Assembly (NCBI RefSeq): GCF_002161555.1
Contig: NZ_NFHZ01000015.1
Coordinates: 33,803-97,802, forward strand
Reading direction: 5' to 3'
DNA from: Barnesiella sp. An55
Lineage (GTDB): Bacteria; Bacteroidota; Bacteroidia; Bacteroidales; Barnesiellaceae
DNA length: 64,000 nucleotides
Below the pieces are notes generated by a model, which was given only the letters and a program-made list of their open reading frames with translations, did no database searches and had not been told where the DNA came from. Of the stretch, positions 26,384-35,097 are shown piece by piece; positions within the stretch are counted from its first letter, which is position 1; every line of letters starts with the position of its first letter. The translations under genes and the position numbers were made by a program.

Positions 26384-27307
26384 ATGAATAGAAACAATCC
26401 GATGAAACAGTCTATGATTTATCTGATGCTTGCCCTGCTGGCCGCATCGTGTTCGAGCCCCTCGGGGCAACAGGCCGGGTCGGCCGGTACTGCCGATACC
26501 GTAGCGCAAGCCGTGGACGACACGGCGCAAATGCCCAAAGTCGATGGGGTGAGCGGAGCCACCAACGTCTCCAACCCGCCGTCGTTCAACGGTGTCATCG
26601 TGATGCCCCCGCAAAACCATGTCACGGTCACGCTCAGCATGGGGGGCTCGGTAAAGGATATCCACATCCTGCCCGGCAAATATGTGCGCAAGGGCGAAGT
26701 GGTTCTCACGTTGGCCAATCCCGCCTTCATCGAGTTGCAGCAATCCTATCTCGATGCTGCCGCCCAAGCCGAGTATCTGAGAAAAGAGTATGAACGCCAG
26801 CAGAAACTGGTTTCCGACGAGTCGGCCTCGCTGAAACGGTTGCAGCAAAGCAAGGCCGATTACCTTTCCATGAAGAGCCGCATGGAGGCCGCCGCGGCCC
26901 AACTCGCCTTGCTGGGTGTCGATACCGCAGCTTTGAACCGGAACGGTATTCGCACCTATCTCGATGTGCGGGCTCCGCGCAGTGGTTATGTGACCAACAT
27001 GGATATCAATGCCGGCAAATATTTTGCTGCGGGCGAGCCTGTTTGCGATGTTATCGACAAGAGCAATCCCATGCTCCAGTTGACCGCTTATGAGAAAGAT
27101 CTCGACAAGTTGAAACCCGGTACCCGATTCACGTTCAATGTGAACGGCATGCCCGACACGACGTTTACCGCCGAGTTGGTTTCGGTCGATCAGATGGTGG
27201 ACAACGTGAACCGTTCGATCAAGGTCTATGCCCGCATCGTGGAAGGATACTCCAATTTCCGCCAAGGGATGTATGTCTCGGCCAAGATTACAGATAAAAA
27301 ACACTAA
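26384..27307 (+). CDS. RND efflux periplasmic adaptor lipoprotein (CzcB/CusB-like)
   Basis: About 307 residues from the ATG at 26384 (ATG at 26402 also possible). A lipoprotein signal ends LLAASC. It has the membrane-fusion-protein plan: a biotinyl-lipoyl-like half (VTLSMGGSVKDIHILPGKYV, then RKGEVVLTLANPAF), an alpha-helical hairpin (residues roughly 140-195), the second lipoyl half (LDVRAPRSGYVTNMDINAGK) and a beta-barrel domain (VCDVIDKSNPMLQLTAYEKD). It links the pump to the outer-membrane channel. No His-rich metal-chaperone extension is seen. It belongs to the same operon as the pump upstream and the two-component genes downstream. Confidence 0.9.
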   Translation: MNRNNPMKQSMIYLMLALLAASCSSPSGQQAGSAGTADTVAQAVDDTAQMPKVDGVSGATNVSNPPSFNGVIVMPPQNHVTVTLSMGGSVKDIHILPGKYVRKGEVVLTLANPAFIELQQSYLDAAAQAEYLRKEYERQQKLVSDESASLKRLQQSKADYLSMKSRMEAAAAQLALLGVDTAALNRNGIRTYLDVRAPRSGYVTNMDINAGKYFAAGEPVCDVIDKSNPMLQLTAYEKDLDKLKPGTRFTFNVNGMPDTTFTAELVSVDQMVDNVNRSIKVYARIVEGYSNFRQGMYVSAKITDKKH

Positions 27308-27316
27308 TTTTGTTGC

Positions 27317-28360
27317 ATGAAGTTGTTGCACCGTCATAAAAGATTTCTCCTGATGCTGAATGCCATCTCTATCCTGTTGGCGTTCCTGATGCATCTGCCC
27401 GAGCTGATAGCGCTCTCTAATCCCGAGACAGGCAGCCGCCTCTTCCCCGATGTGCACTGGGCCAACGTCAGCTATGAGATCCTTTTTACCTATTTCTCTA
27501 CCTTGCTGCTCTTTTTCTTGAATATCAAGATTATGCGGCTCAATAGCCCGGCCAGGGAGTTGGGGTGGAAACGGGTGACGGTAACCTTTGTGATTACCTT
27601 GGTCGTGTGCAATCTGTTGGGCAAGGGGTTTGTCTTTGTCCATCAATATTTCGATGTGCCGGCCATTACCGCCATGTTGCATCACTACCTGCACCCGCTG
27701 CGCGATATTCTCATTACCAGCATTGTGACAGGTACCTGCTACATGGAGCACCAAAACCGGTGCAGCCAGCGCATGTTGCTCGAGAACGAACAGTTGCGCA
27801 CCGAGAATCTGGTCAACCAGTACGAGGCCCTGAAGAGCCAGCTCAACCCTCACATGCTCTTCAACTCGCTCAATACCCTCTATTCGCTCATACGGGAGTC
27901 GCCCGACAAGGCCCAGAACTATTTGCAGGAGTTGTCGCGAGTCATGCGTTATACCTTGCACGACAACCTGGCGCACACGGTGGCCTTGACCGAAGAGATG
28001 AGCTTTGTGCGCTCCTACATCTATCTGTTGCAGATGCGCTACGAAGAGAACTTGAGTTTCGATATCGATATTCCCCAGGCGATGTTGCAGCGGCAAGTGC
28101 CCCCGATGGCCGTGCAGATGCTGGTCGAGAATGCGGTAAAGCACAACGAAATCAGTAACCGCAACCCGCTCACGATACACATTGGGGTCGAAGGGAACAG
28201 CCTCTATGTGAGCAATCGCATCCAGCCCAAGCTGTCGGATAGCAGCAATACCTGCATCGGGTTGGCCAACCTCTCGAAGCGTTACCGCCTGCTCTTTGGT
28301 TGCGATATCACTATCGAGGAGAATGAAAAGAACTTTAAAGTAACTTTGCCGCTGATATGA
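27317..28360 (+). CDS. LytS-type sensor histidine kinase
   Basis: A 347-residue inner-membrane kinase with four hydrophobic segments in the first 150 residues and a His_kinase (HisKA_7TM-less, LytS/YehU-type) catalytic part. The phospho-acceptor is H179 in LKSQLNPHMLFNSLNTL. The ATPase region has MAVQMLVENAVKHNEIS (N box) and TCIGLANLSKRYRLLFG (G box). It overlaps the response-regulator gene by four bases (ATGA) and follows the efflux adaptor by nine bases, so it likely reports on metal or envelope stress and controls the efflux operon; that link is inference from position. Confidence 0.9.
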   Translation: MKLLHRHKRFLLMLNAISILLAFLMHLPELIALSNPETGSRLFPDVHWANVSYEILFTYFSTLLLFFLNIKIMRLNSPARELGWKRVTVTFVITLVVCNLLGKGFVFVHQYFDVPAITAMLHHYLHPLRDILITSIVTGTCYMEHQNRCSQRMLLENEQLRTENLVNQYEALKSQLNPHMLFNSLNTLYSLIRESPDKAQNYLQELSRVMRYTLHDNLAHTVALTEEMSFVRSYIYLLQMRYEENLSFDIDIPQAMLQRQVPPMAVQMLVENAVKHNEISNRNPLTIHIGVEGNSLYVSNRIQPKLSDSSNTCIGLANLSKRYRLLFGCDITIEENEKNFKVTLPLI

Positions 28361-29115
28361 AGACTCTCATTATAGAAGACGAAAAGGCCGCGCTGCGCAA
28401 CCTGAAGGCGGCGATGAAGGAGGTAGATGCCGACTTTGATATTGTGGGCGAGACCGACAGTGTGACCGGTACGTTGGAATGGTTTGCCGCCAATCCCATG
28501 CCCGAGTTGGTTTTCATGGATATTCACCTGGCCGACGGGTCGGCTTTCGGTATATTCGACCACATCGACATCACCTGTCCCATTATCTTTACCACGGCCT
28601 ATGACGAGTATGCCTTGCAAGCCTTCAGGGTGAACAGCATTGCCTATCTGTTGAAACCCATCGGCATTGCCGACCTGCAAAAAGCTATTGATAAATTGAA
28701 GTTGCTCGGAGGGGCTGGCGCTTCACACCCGGCTACCGACCTGCAGGCCGTGATGCGTGCCTTGAAGCGGGAAGAGAGTTACAAGACTCATTTTCTGGTA
28801 CCGGTAAAGGGCGATCGTTTTGTGCCGGTGAGTGTGGATCAGATTGCTTATTTCTATATCGACGGTGGGGCGGTTAAGGCGGTGATGGAGTCGGGCGATA
28901 CTTTTGACTTCCAGCAGACGCTCGACGAGTTGGCCGAGATGCTCAATCCCCGCCAGTTCTTCCGGGCCAATCGCCAATATATCGTGGCTCATAAGGCCGT
29001 TACCGGTGTGAGTCTGTGGTTTGGCGGGCGACTGGTTGTGCAACTCAATCCCCCCACGACCGAGAAAGTAATCATCAGCAAGGCCCGTGTATCGGCTTTC
29101 AAAGATTGGTTTTGA
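28357..29115 (+). CDS. LytTR-type response regulator
   Basis: A 252-residue regulator. An N-terminal receiver domain (residues 1-115) carries acidic residues E7, D8, the phospho-acceptor D55 in LVFMDIHLADG, the switch Thr in IIFTTAYDEYAL and the Lys in YLLKPI. The C-terminal LytTR DNA-binding domain begins near residue 145 (FLVPVKGDRFVPVSVDQIAY, then FFRANRQYIVAHKAV). It is the partner of the upstream sensor kinase (ATGA overlap). Its targets probably include the czc-type operon, by position only. Confidence 0.92.
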   Translation: MKTLIIEDEKAALRNLKAAMKEVDADFDIVGETDSVTGTLEWFAANPMPELVFMDIHLADGSAFGIFDHIDITCPIIFTTAYDEYALQAFRVNSIAYLLKPIGIADLQKAIDKLKLLGGAGASHPATDLQAVMRALKREESYKTHFLVPVKGDRFVPVSVDQIAYFYIDGGAVKAVMESGDTFDFQQTLDELAEMLNPRQFFRANRQYIVAHKAVTGVSLWFGGRLVVQLNPPTTEKVIISKARVSAFKDWF

Positions 29116-29141
29116 ATATTGGGGGAAAGGGGGGTGCCGGT

Positions 29142-29813
29142 TTATGCGGAGAGAGCCCCTTCTTCTTTTTTCGTTTCCCCCTCGCCGTTTTGAGTTGGCT
29201 CCTTTGACGGCCCTGATTTCGTTTGGTTGGCCGTGAATCCTATCGGCTGGCGATTCTTTTGTTCCTCTTGTCGTATATTACTGAGTCGTTTGTAATACTT
29301 GTCCAGCTGTTTTTGGGTGACGAAAAACGAATCGAGAGCAGCCTCTACGTACTCTACATTCTCGGGGGATGCCGGGTGGAGCATCAGGTCGTGATGACTG
29401 TGGAACCAGATGATTCCATTTTTGTCGGGCTGGGTAAGCACCACGGTTGGACCCCGTTGGGAATTGGTGAGGTTGATGGCTTCACGCACCACGGGAAGGT
29501 TGGGATTGTTGATGCTTATCGTGTTCCAGTTGGGATCCCAAATGTCGGAGAAACGACCCGAGATCGAAGCGTAAAACTTTTCGCCCTGGTAGGCAAAATT
29601 CAGAGTCCCATCGGAATTGAGTTTGGGTTGGCAACCTATTGCCTCGAGAGCCTGTCGCAAGATTCGCCGGGTTTCCTCCTCAATTTCGGAAATCGGAATC
29701 TGTTTTTTACCGGGTGATTTCTCGTAGCTTGAATCACTTTTGTCGGAGCGGAAGAGTGTCCAAATGAGATAACCTATCCCAAGGGACAGTAACATTAAAA
29801 TAGCTCTGGTCAT
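29142..29813 (-). CDS. Membrane-anchored protein of unknown function
   Basis: A 223-residue protein I do not recognise. Residues 3-20 are a single hydrophobic helix (MTRAILMLLSLGIGYLIWTL), after which the bulk is presumably periplasmic or cytoplasmic depending on orientation. The middle (LNFAYQGEKFYASISGRFSD, then NPNLPVVREAINLTNSQRG) has the look of a small alpha/beta fold of the YbjN or secretion-chaperone kind, but this is only impression. The tail from residue 175 is charged and low complexity (Glu, Lys, Thr, Gly). It is convergent with the response regulator and separated from the upstream TPR gene by 440 bases. Confidence 0.6.
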   Translation of the reverse strand: MTRAILMLLSLGIGYLIWTLFRSDKSDSSYEKSPGKKQIPISEIEEETRRILRQALEAIGCQPKLNSDGTLNFAYQGEKFYASISGRFSDIWDPNWNTISINNPNLPVVREAINLTNSQRGPTVVLTQPDKNGIIWFHSHHDLMLHPASPENVEYVEAALDSFFVTQKQLDKYYKRLSNIRQEEQKNRQPIGFTANQTKSGPSKEPTQNGEGETKKEEGALSA

Positions 29814-30252
29814 AAAATTTTGGATTTATATTAAGTTGGGCATGTAAAAGCCTTTTGGGAGGGATTCGTTGGGTAACAACTTAACAGTGTCTAAGTTACA
29901 AAAATAATTTGAATAATCAACCGAAATACTCTTTTTTTTAGTTCGTTTTTGAAAAAAAGTGTGACACGAAAGTTTCAGCTTCACAAAGAGAGAGCGGGGT
30001 ACTCGAGATTGGATGAAATCGCAGTACCCCGCCTGGTTGACTTGCTTCCGAAGTGCCCCCGGTGAAATGGGAGCGTGGGTAGGATAGATAAGGATGTGTG
30101 CTTCGGTTGCAAGTCGTCGTCCCCTTTCGGAACTATTATGACCTTATGGAAGTTTGGGTTTCTGTTCTTGAAGTTAATCTCGTTGTCGCTTTATATGGAG
30201 TTCTGCCGCTATGGAGTTCTATCGCTCGGGCCTGTTTTTATTCCTCTTTCTG
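29814..30252 (-). other. Intergenic region with a perfect inverted repeat
   Basis: About 440 bases without a convincing gene. GCGGGGTACT (29994-30003) and AGTACCCCGC (30023-30032) form a 10-pair stem with a 19-base loop, without a T tract. It lies downstream of the TPR gene on the minus strand and may be its 3' end structure. The short plus-strand frames at 30075-30396 look non-coding. Confidence 0.4.
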
Positions 30253-31959
30253 TTAAGCCACTTGTCGGGCCAGATGGCCTTTGGAGATATCGATATCCTC
30301 TTCCCGGTGATTGTCGTTGGGCACCGTCGGGAAAGTTTGAGGTGCGATGAGCCCGTTGGGCAGTTCGATTTGTGCCGGGCGAGGATACTTCTGTAAGAGC
30401 TCTTGGTATCGGGGCTGGTTATGCAGCGGTTCCATATCGGGGATGTCGAGCAGGACAAACTTACGGAATCCTTTTTCAAAGGCCTGCTCGAGAAAATCGA
30501 GAGCCTTCTCTGTATTGCCCAGTCGGGCATGGAGTTGCGAGGCCGCAAAGTATCGGTCGCTGTTGGAGGGTTCATCGGCGATGAGGCTGTCGGCCGTGGC
30601 GATGGCCCGTTTGGTCTCACCTATTCCCAGCCAGGCCAACGGAGAGAACATTTGCTGTCCGTTTATGGTGTCGATGGCGAGAGACGCGCGATAGTCGTTG
30701 CTGGCCTGTTCGAGGTCCCCTTTTTGCCGATATACTTCGCCACGGAGCAACAGTGCCTTGCTGTTTTGGGGGTCGAGGATGAGGGCCGTATCGAGGTCGG
30801 CGAGGGCCCCGTCGTAATCGCTTGAGAGGTTCTTGTAGTACCCCCGCCAATAGTGAGCGTCGGTCGATGGTTGATAGTGAGCATTGTAGAGATCGGTTTG
30901 GGCAATGGCCTTTTGCGGATATCCTGCCAGGTAGAGGATACTGGCTTTACACAAGAGAGCTTCGTAGTCGGTGGGGGTAACCGTCAAAACCGAGTCGATA
31001 GTCAGGAGGGCTTGTCTGTAATCGCCCACTTCTTTCAGGCAGAAGGCGATATTGGCCCTGGTCAGTTCGGTATTCTCGGTGCACTGCCGGTAGTACCCGA
31101 TGGCTTGTGGGTAGCGATTGGTAATCTGGCAGATACATCCCAGGTTGTAGTCCCAGGTATCGTTGTCGGGTTCTTTGATGCGCATGGCCTCCAGGGGTTG
31201 TAACATGGCTTGGAAATCGGCCAATGCAATGGATTGCAGTTGGAAAAAGGCCTCGATGTTGTCTTGGGCATTGAGAGAGCTTATGGCGTTGTCGGCCGCT
31301 TGACTGTATTGGCCCAGGGCTGTGTGGCAGTAGGAGCGCAACAGATATACCTGGTAGTCATGGGCATGGAGCTTTATGCCGAGGTCCAGCAGTTTAATGG
31401 CCTCGGTATAATTCTTTTGAATATATCGTATGGAGGCTATTCCTACATATCCCTTCGAGTCGCCGGGCGCGAAAGAGATAATCTGTTGAAAGTCGGCCTC
31501 GGCCAGGTCTAACCTTCCCTGGTCGCGATAGAGGTAGCCTCGTCGTTCATAGAGAGATGCGTCTTGTGGGGCATATTCAATAGCTTTGGACATTTGCTCT
31601 ATGGCCAAGTCGGTCTGTTCCAATCCTTCATAACTGAGGGCGCTGATGTAGTAGGCCAGCGAGCGCATCTGCTCCTCTTTGGGCGGGAGCAGCCGAATGG
31701 CCTGGCCGGTCGAGTTGAGAGCCTGACCATACTCAAGAAGACCCAGTTGCGAGACTCCCATCCAGGTAAGGATGTAGCCGTTGTCGGGGTTTTTCTCCTG
31801 TTCTTGGGAGAGCAGGTCGAGCCCCGTGCTGTAGTCTTGTGCCTGGATGGCCTGGATGGCTTGCTGGTAGGTGTGGGACGTGGGCTGTTTTTTCCCGGCC
31901 AAGAGGGTGGTACAAGAGCCCACGAGGGTAGCGAGAAGAAGTAGAAGGATTGGTTTCAT
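30253..31959 (-). CDS. TPR-repeat lipoprotein
   Basis: About 568 residues from the ATG at 31959, with a lipoprotein signal ending LVGSC. Almost the whole mature protein is a chain of roughly thirteen tetratricopeptide repeats, for example QAIQAQDYSTGLDLLSQEQE, EYAPQDASLYERRGYLYRDQ and ALILDPQNSKALLLRGEVYR. It should act as a protein-interaction scaffold on the periplasmic face of a membrane. Its partner is unknown. It lies 147 bases downstream of the phosphodiester-glycosidase-like gene and the LytTR gene, and may be part of the same envelope-related group. An upstream in-frame ATG (31989) lies before the signal peptide. Confidence 0.85.
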   Translation of the reverse strand: MKPILLLLLATLVGSCTTLLAGKKQPTSHTYQQAIQAIQAQDYSTGLDLLSQEQEKNPDNGYILTWMGVSQLGLLEYGQALNSTGQAIRLLPPKEEQMRSLAYYISALSYEGLEQTDLAIEQMSKAIEYAPQDASLYERRGYLYRDQGRLDLAEADFQQIISFAPGDSKGYVGIASIRYIQKNYTEAIKLLDLGIKLHAHDYQVYLLRSYCHTALGQYSQAADNAISSLNAQDNIEAFFQLQSIALADFQAMLQPLEAMRIKEPDNDTWDYNLGCICQITNRYPQAIGYYRQCTENTELTRANIAFCLKEVGDYRQALLTIDSVLTVTPTDYEALLCKASILYLAGYPQKAIAQTDLYNAHYQPSTDAHYWRGYYKNLSSDYDGALADLDTALILDPQNSKALLLRGEVYRQKGDLEQASNDYRASLAIDTINGQQMFSPLAWLGIGETKRAIATADSLIADEPSNSDRYFAASQLHARLGNTEKALDFLEQAFEKGFRKFVLLDIPDMEPLHNQPRYQELLQKYPRPAQIELPNGLIAPQTFPTVPNDNHREEDIDISKGHLARQVA

Positions 31960-32106
31960 CGTTTTTATAATTTTGTTTTTGTATGACAAAGATTATAAAA
32001 AGATTGGTTACCAAACTCGATTGAAAAGGGAAGTGTATGAAATGCCATCGGGGCTGTATGAAATGGCTTTTTACCCCCTATTTGGTACAGCCTTGCTGGC
32101 GTGGGG

Positions 32107-33036
32107 TCATGGTTTGCGCCAAAGTATGTAGCTGGTGTTGACCGGCATGCGATAGGTTTTGCGCCCAAAGGTGTGGCGATGCCCCTGAGCGTCGGTGCTC
32201 CAACCATAGGAGTGGCTGCCCACCAGGTAGATGGAGTTGGTGATGTCGAGGTCTTCGAGTGCCTGGGCAAAGTCGTGGAACGACTCGGCCGAGAGGGTCT
32301 CGATGACCATGATCTCGCCATTGCGGTCGCACAGCGAGCGGCGTATCGACTTGTTCTTGGGCTCGTTTTCAACCAGTCGGCCATTATCGACCAGCGGGTA
32401 TTGTCGGAAGAAATAGCCGTCTGTCTCGGTGGCCTTCTCGAAGAGGGGGGAGTTCTCGGCAATACCCACGGTGATGGTGTCGTGGATGATGGCGCAGAAT
32501 CCCGTCTTGGCTTTACCCCAGGCCAGGGGCTTGCCTTGCAGAACAAAGGCCCCCACAATCTTGCGGTTGTCGCGGCGGATGTCGGCAGCCTGGGCCACCA
32601 GGATAATCGAAGAGTCGTTCTCGTTCAATCGGCCCACTTGCAACGAGGGTATGGCCCCGTGAGGAATATGGATGCGCAGCGGAATGTCGTTGATGGTGGT
32701 GTCGATGATTTGGGTGTAGGCTGTCGTCGGGGAGTCGGGGTAGAATCCCAGGGGCACGATAGTGTGGGGCTCGGCTTTGGGTGCGGGTGTCGTTTGCGGC
32801 TCGAAGTAAGAGGCTGTTTCGTCGCTGTTGGGGCTGTCGTTCTTGTTGTCCTTGTTGAAGCCGAAGAGGTAGGCCAGGACGATACCTGCGACCAGGAGTA
32901 TGAGCACGATGATGCCTACAATTCGCCATCCGCAACCCCTTGGACTTGGGCTGGTGAGCGGGGAGACCCGGTTGGCTTTGATTTCGCCGATTACCCTTAT
33001 TTCGTCATCTCTGATGTTGTCTTTGAAATCTGTCAT
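32107..33036 (-). CDS. Single-pass membrane protein, phosphodiester-glycosidase (DUF2233/NAGPA)-like
   Basis: About 309 residues from the ATG at 33036, four bases after the LytTR gene stop. Residues near 38-60 form one membrane helix (IVGIIVLILLVAGIVLAYLF), with a cytoplasmic N-terminus and a periplasmic domain. The C-terminal part (ETDGYFFRQYPLVDNGRLVE, NKSIRRSLCDRNGEIMVIET, then FHDFAQALEDLDITNSIYLV) follows the pattern of phosphodiester glycosidases: lid strand, R-x-x-L/I core, then the helix before the active site. The usual DGGGS motif is replaced by VGSHSYG, so activity is uncertain. The substrate is unknown. Confidence 0.55.
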   Translation of the reverse strand: MTDFKDNIRDDEIRVIGEIKANRVSPLTSPSPRGCGWRIVGIIVLILLVAGIVLAYLFGFNKDNKNDSPNSDETASYFEPQTTPAPKAEPHTIVPLGFYPDSPTTAYTQIIDTTINDIPLRIHIPHGAIPSLQVGRLNENDSSIILVAQAADIRRDNRKIVGAFVLQGKPLAWGKAKTGFCAIIHDTITVGIAENSPLFEKATETDGYFFRQYPLVDNGRLVENEPKNKSIRRSLCDRNGEIMVIETLSAESFHDFAQALEDLDITNSIYLVGSHSYGWSTDAQGHRHTFGRKTYRMPVNTSYILWRKP

Positions 33037-33040
33037 CTTA

Positions 33041-33406
33041 CTATTCCCTTTCCGATTCAACAAGTTCTTTCAACTGCTTGAGCGCCTCGCGCGAAGGCGA
33101 CACGGTATATTTGTTCGAACTGTTATCCGACAAGATCAACTGCTGTTTGGGCAGGTTGATGTAATAGATATACTTTCGATTGATGATAAGTTGTTTACCG
33201 ATTCTGATAAAGGCTTTTCCCGATGAATTGCCCAGCTGCTCGGCAATGAGTTTCTCGATTTGTCCCAACTGGTAGGTGACTAACCGGGCCTCTCCGTCGG
33301 CCAGGATCAGGGTGGAGTAGTTGCCGTCTGACGAGATATAGATGATGCGGTCTTGTGCAATGCGCACAAGGTCGGTCGAGGTCGATATGATGAGGAAATC
33401 AGACAT
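33041..33406 (-). CDS. Stand-alone LytTR DNA-binding protein
   Basis: A 121-residue protein consisting only of a LytTR DNA-binding domain: RIAQDRIIYISSDGNYSTLI, then KAFIRIGKQLIINRKYIYYI. There is no receiver domain, so it is not a phosphorylation-controlled regulator by itself. It is cotranscribed with the downstream membrane protein (four-base gap), a layout in which the membrane partner could hold or release the regulator; that is inference. It probably regulates its own operon. Confidence 0.85.
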   Translation of the reverse strand: MSDFLIISTSTDLVRIAQDRIIYISSDGNYSTLILADGEARLVTYQLGQIEKLIAEQLGNSSGKAFIRIGKQLIINRKYIYYINLPKQQLILSDNSSNKYTVSPSREALKQLKELVESERE

Positions 33407-33618
33407 CTCTTTTTCTTCCAGACAAATGTAATGAAGAAAATTTTTCGCAACAAAGGAATGGGGCGATAATGTATCAACTCTCGCCTCTACTGTATGAAAT
33501 GGCTTGTCGGGCTGACCAAATGGACGCTATCCTCGGTTCTCTTTTACGGGTATAATTCATGTGCCGGTTCTGCTGTTGGGGTGTGGAACCGCATCGACCG
33601 GGATGGGCATGTCGAGAG

Positions 33619-34461
33619 TCAGAAATCGGTCATGGGAGTGACGGCGCTGGGACAGAGGATAGCCCGGTGTGCGGCGTTCTGGGCAATTGAGGCCTGTTGC
33701 TCGGTGACTCCGTCGGGGCGATAGACGATGCCTACCGACGATTGGCCGAAGAAAGTTTCGAACCAGGTGCAGGCTGCCGTGTAGCGTCCGTATTGCAGAT
33801 TCAGGTGGTAGCCGTCGCGGCACAGCGTGTCGCCCAGGCTGCTGCTGCGAGCATTCTGTATGGCTGTGCCGGTGGGTATGATGATGGAGATGTGCAGCAT
33901 CCGTGCGGCCTGGTTGTAGGCAAATACCACATCTTCATACATGGCCTGCTGGTCTTTCCCGTAGTGGAAGAATCCCGGGTGTGTCGAGTTCTTGGCATAG
34001 GCCCAGGTCTGTTGCAGGGCATATTGCACGTGGGGGTTGGTGACATTCTTCTTTACATAATCCATGAGCTCGGCCAGGTCGGGGAAGTAGGTGCCGTATT
34101 GTCCGGCCAGGGAGCTTACCTGCTGGAGTACGATATAGTCCCAATCCTCGTCGTGGATGGCCTCGAGCAGGCTCTTGTCGTGTTCCTCGGAGTATTGACC
34201 GTCGATGTTCTTGCGGTAGAGATAAGCATGCCGATCGTGACGTGCGTTGTCGAGGTGGCGCTCGATGGAGCATCCGCCAATGTAGGTGTTGGCCACGATG
34301 ATGTGCTTCCCGGCCGAGAGGGCTATCTCGTCGAGATACTCGATGCCGTCGTCGGCAAAGCTGTTGCCGATGGCCAGTATTTTTATGGTGTCGTTTTGAG
34401 CCTGGAGCGATGAGCATATCAGCAGGCATAAAATAAGCAGAAAGGAGTGTTGGGCTTTCAT
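33619..34461 (-). CDS. Exported DUF4886 / SGNH-hydrolase-like protein
   Basis: A 280-residue protein with a signal peptide (MKAQHSFLLILCLLICSSLQ, then AQ). The mature part begins with KILAIGNSFADDGIEYLDEI, the block I of SGNH hydrolases with Ser as nucleophile. It has DWDYIVLQQVSSLAGQYG in the middle, and ends with RDGYHLNLQYGRYTAA, in which Asp and His of the D-x-x-H pair complete the triad. DUF4886 proteins of Bacteroidetes are thought to be carbohydrate esterases; the substrate is not known. It is monocistronic. Confidence 0.82.
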   Translation of the reverse strand: MKAQHSFLLILCLLICSSLQAQNDTIKILAIGNSFADDGIEYLDEIALSAGKHIIVANTYIGGCSIERHLDNARHDRHAYLYRKNIDGQYSEEHDKSLLEAIHDEDWDYIVLQQVSSLAGQYGTYFPDLAELMDYVKKNVTNPHVQYALQQTWAYAKNSTHPGFFHYGKDQQAMYEDVVFAYNQAARMLHISIIIPTGTAIQNARSSSLGDTLCRDGYHLNLQYGRYTAACTWFETFFGQSSVGIVYRPDGVTEQQASIAQNAAHRAILCPSAVTPMTDF

Positions 34462-34572
34462 AGGTGATGAATTTATCGTATTGTAATCGGGGAGCCAAAT
34501 TACAAAATTTTTCCGACCCGGCGAGAAAAAGAGCGCTACATTTTTTTGGGGGGGGAGCCATGAATGGCGGGG

Positions 34573-35097
34573 CTACCCGAGACTTATCGGGTAGCGGCCG
34601 TGCCTCAGGTCTTTGATGATCTCGAATACCAGTTGCAGAATTTGGGGAATGGCTCTTCTGATTTCGGGCGACAGATGCATCCCCAATCGGTGGTAGTTGC
34701 GCACACTCACCGCCAGCAGTTCGATTTGCGGGGCTTGTCCCAGGAGCAGCATGGCGTCGATCATATCCTTCAGACCTATCTCGTGGGCACTCAATCGAGG
34801 CGGATAGTCGCGGGAGTAGCGGGGCGACAGCCGGCGTATGGTACCCACCGGACGATTGTCGAGTGCGGCGTCCACGAGAATGACCCGTGGATAGTGTTGC
34901 AGGGTCTCCAGCAGGGCCAGCCCTCCGGTGCCACCATCGAGAACATCGACCCCCCGGGGCATCTCCATCTGGCTGAGGGTGTGGACCACGTGTATGCCTA
35001 TCCCTTCGTCGTTGAGTACCAGGTTGCCTATGCCCAGTACGAGGATAGGTTCGAGGTCGGGGGCGCTTGGCTGCGTGTTATTTTCGTTTCGTTTCAT
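34573..35097 (-). CDS. hyaD: Hydrogenase maturation endopeptidase (HyaD/HybD family)
   Basis: A 174-residue nickel-dependent protease that removes the C-terminal peptide of the [NiFe] large subunit after the metal centre is assembled. The N-terminal ILVLGIGNLVLNDEGIGIHV gives the GxGN motif and the first conserved acidic nickel ligand (Glu in NDEG). VDVLDGGTGG gives the Asp, and VSVRNYHRLG the His region. It is the last gene of the hyp-hya operon and overlaps hyaC by 20 bases. Its substrate is the large subunit two genes upstream, which still carries the extension to be cut. Confidence 0.92.
   Translation of the reverse strand: MKRNENNTQPSAPDLEPILVLGIGNLVLNDEGIGIHVVHTLSQMEMPRGVDVLDGGTGGLALLETLQHYPRVILVDAALDNRPVGTIRRLSPRYSRDYPPRLSAHEIGLKDMIDAMLLLGQAPQIELLAVSVRNYHRLGMHLSPEIRRAIPQILQLVFEIIKDLRHGRYPISLG

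Noticed and set aside
26348..28180. A 610-residue open frame on the minus strand
   Set aside because: It runs across two well-identified plus-strand genes (efflux adaptor and sensor kinase) and their spacer, so it is a shadow frame.
30075..30396. Short plus-strand frames in the gap downstream of the TPR gene
   Set aside because: They lack a promoter and family features and partly overlap the end of the TPR gene in antisense.
33494..33724. A 76-residue plus-strand frame
   Set aside because: It overlaps the end of the DUF4886 gene on the other strand and has no recognisable features.
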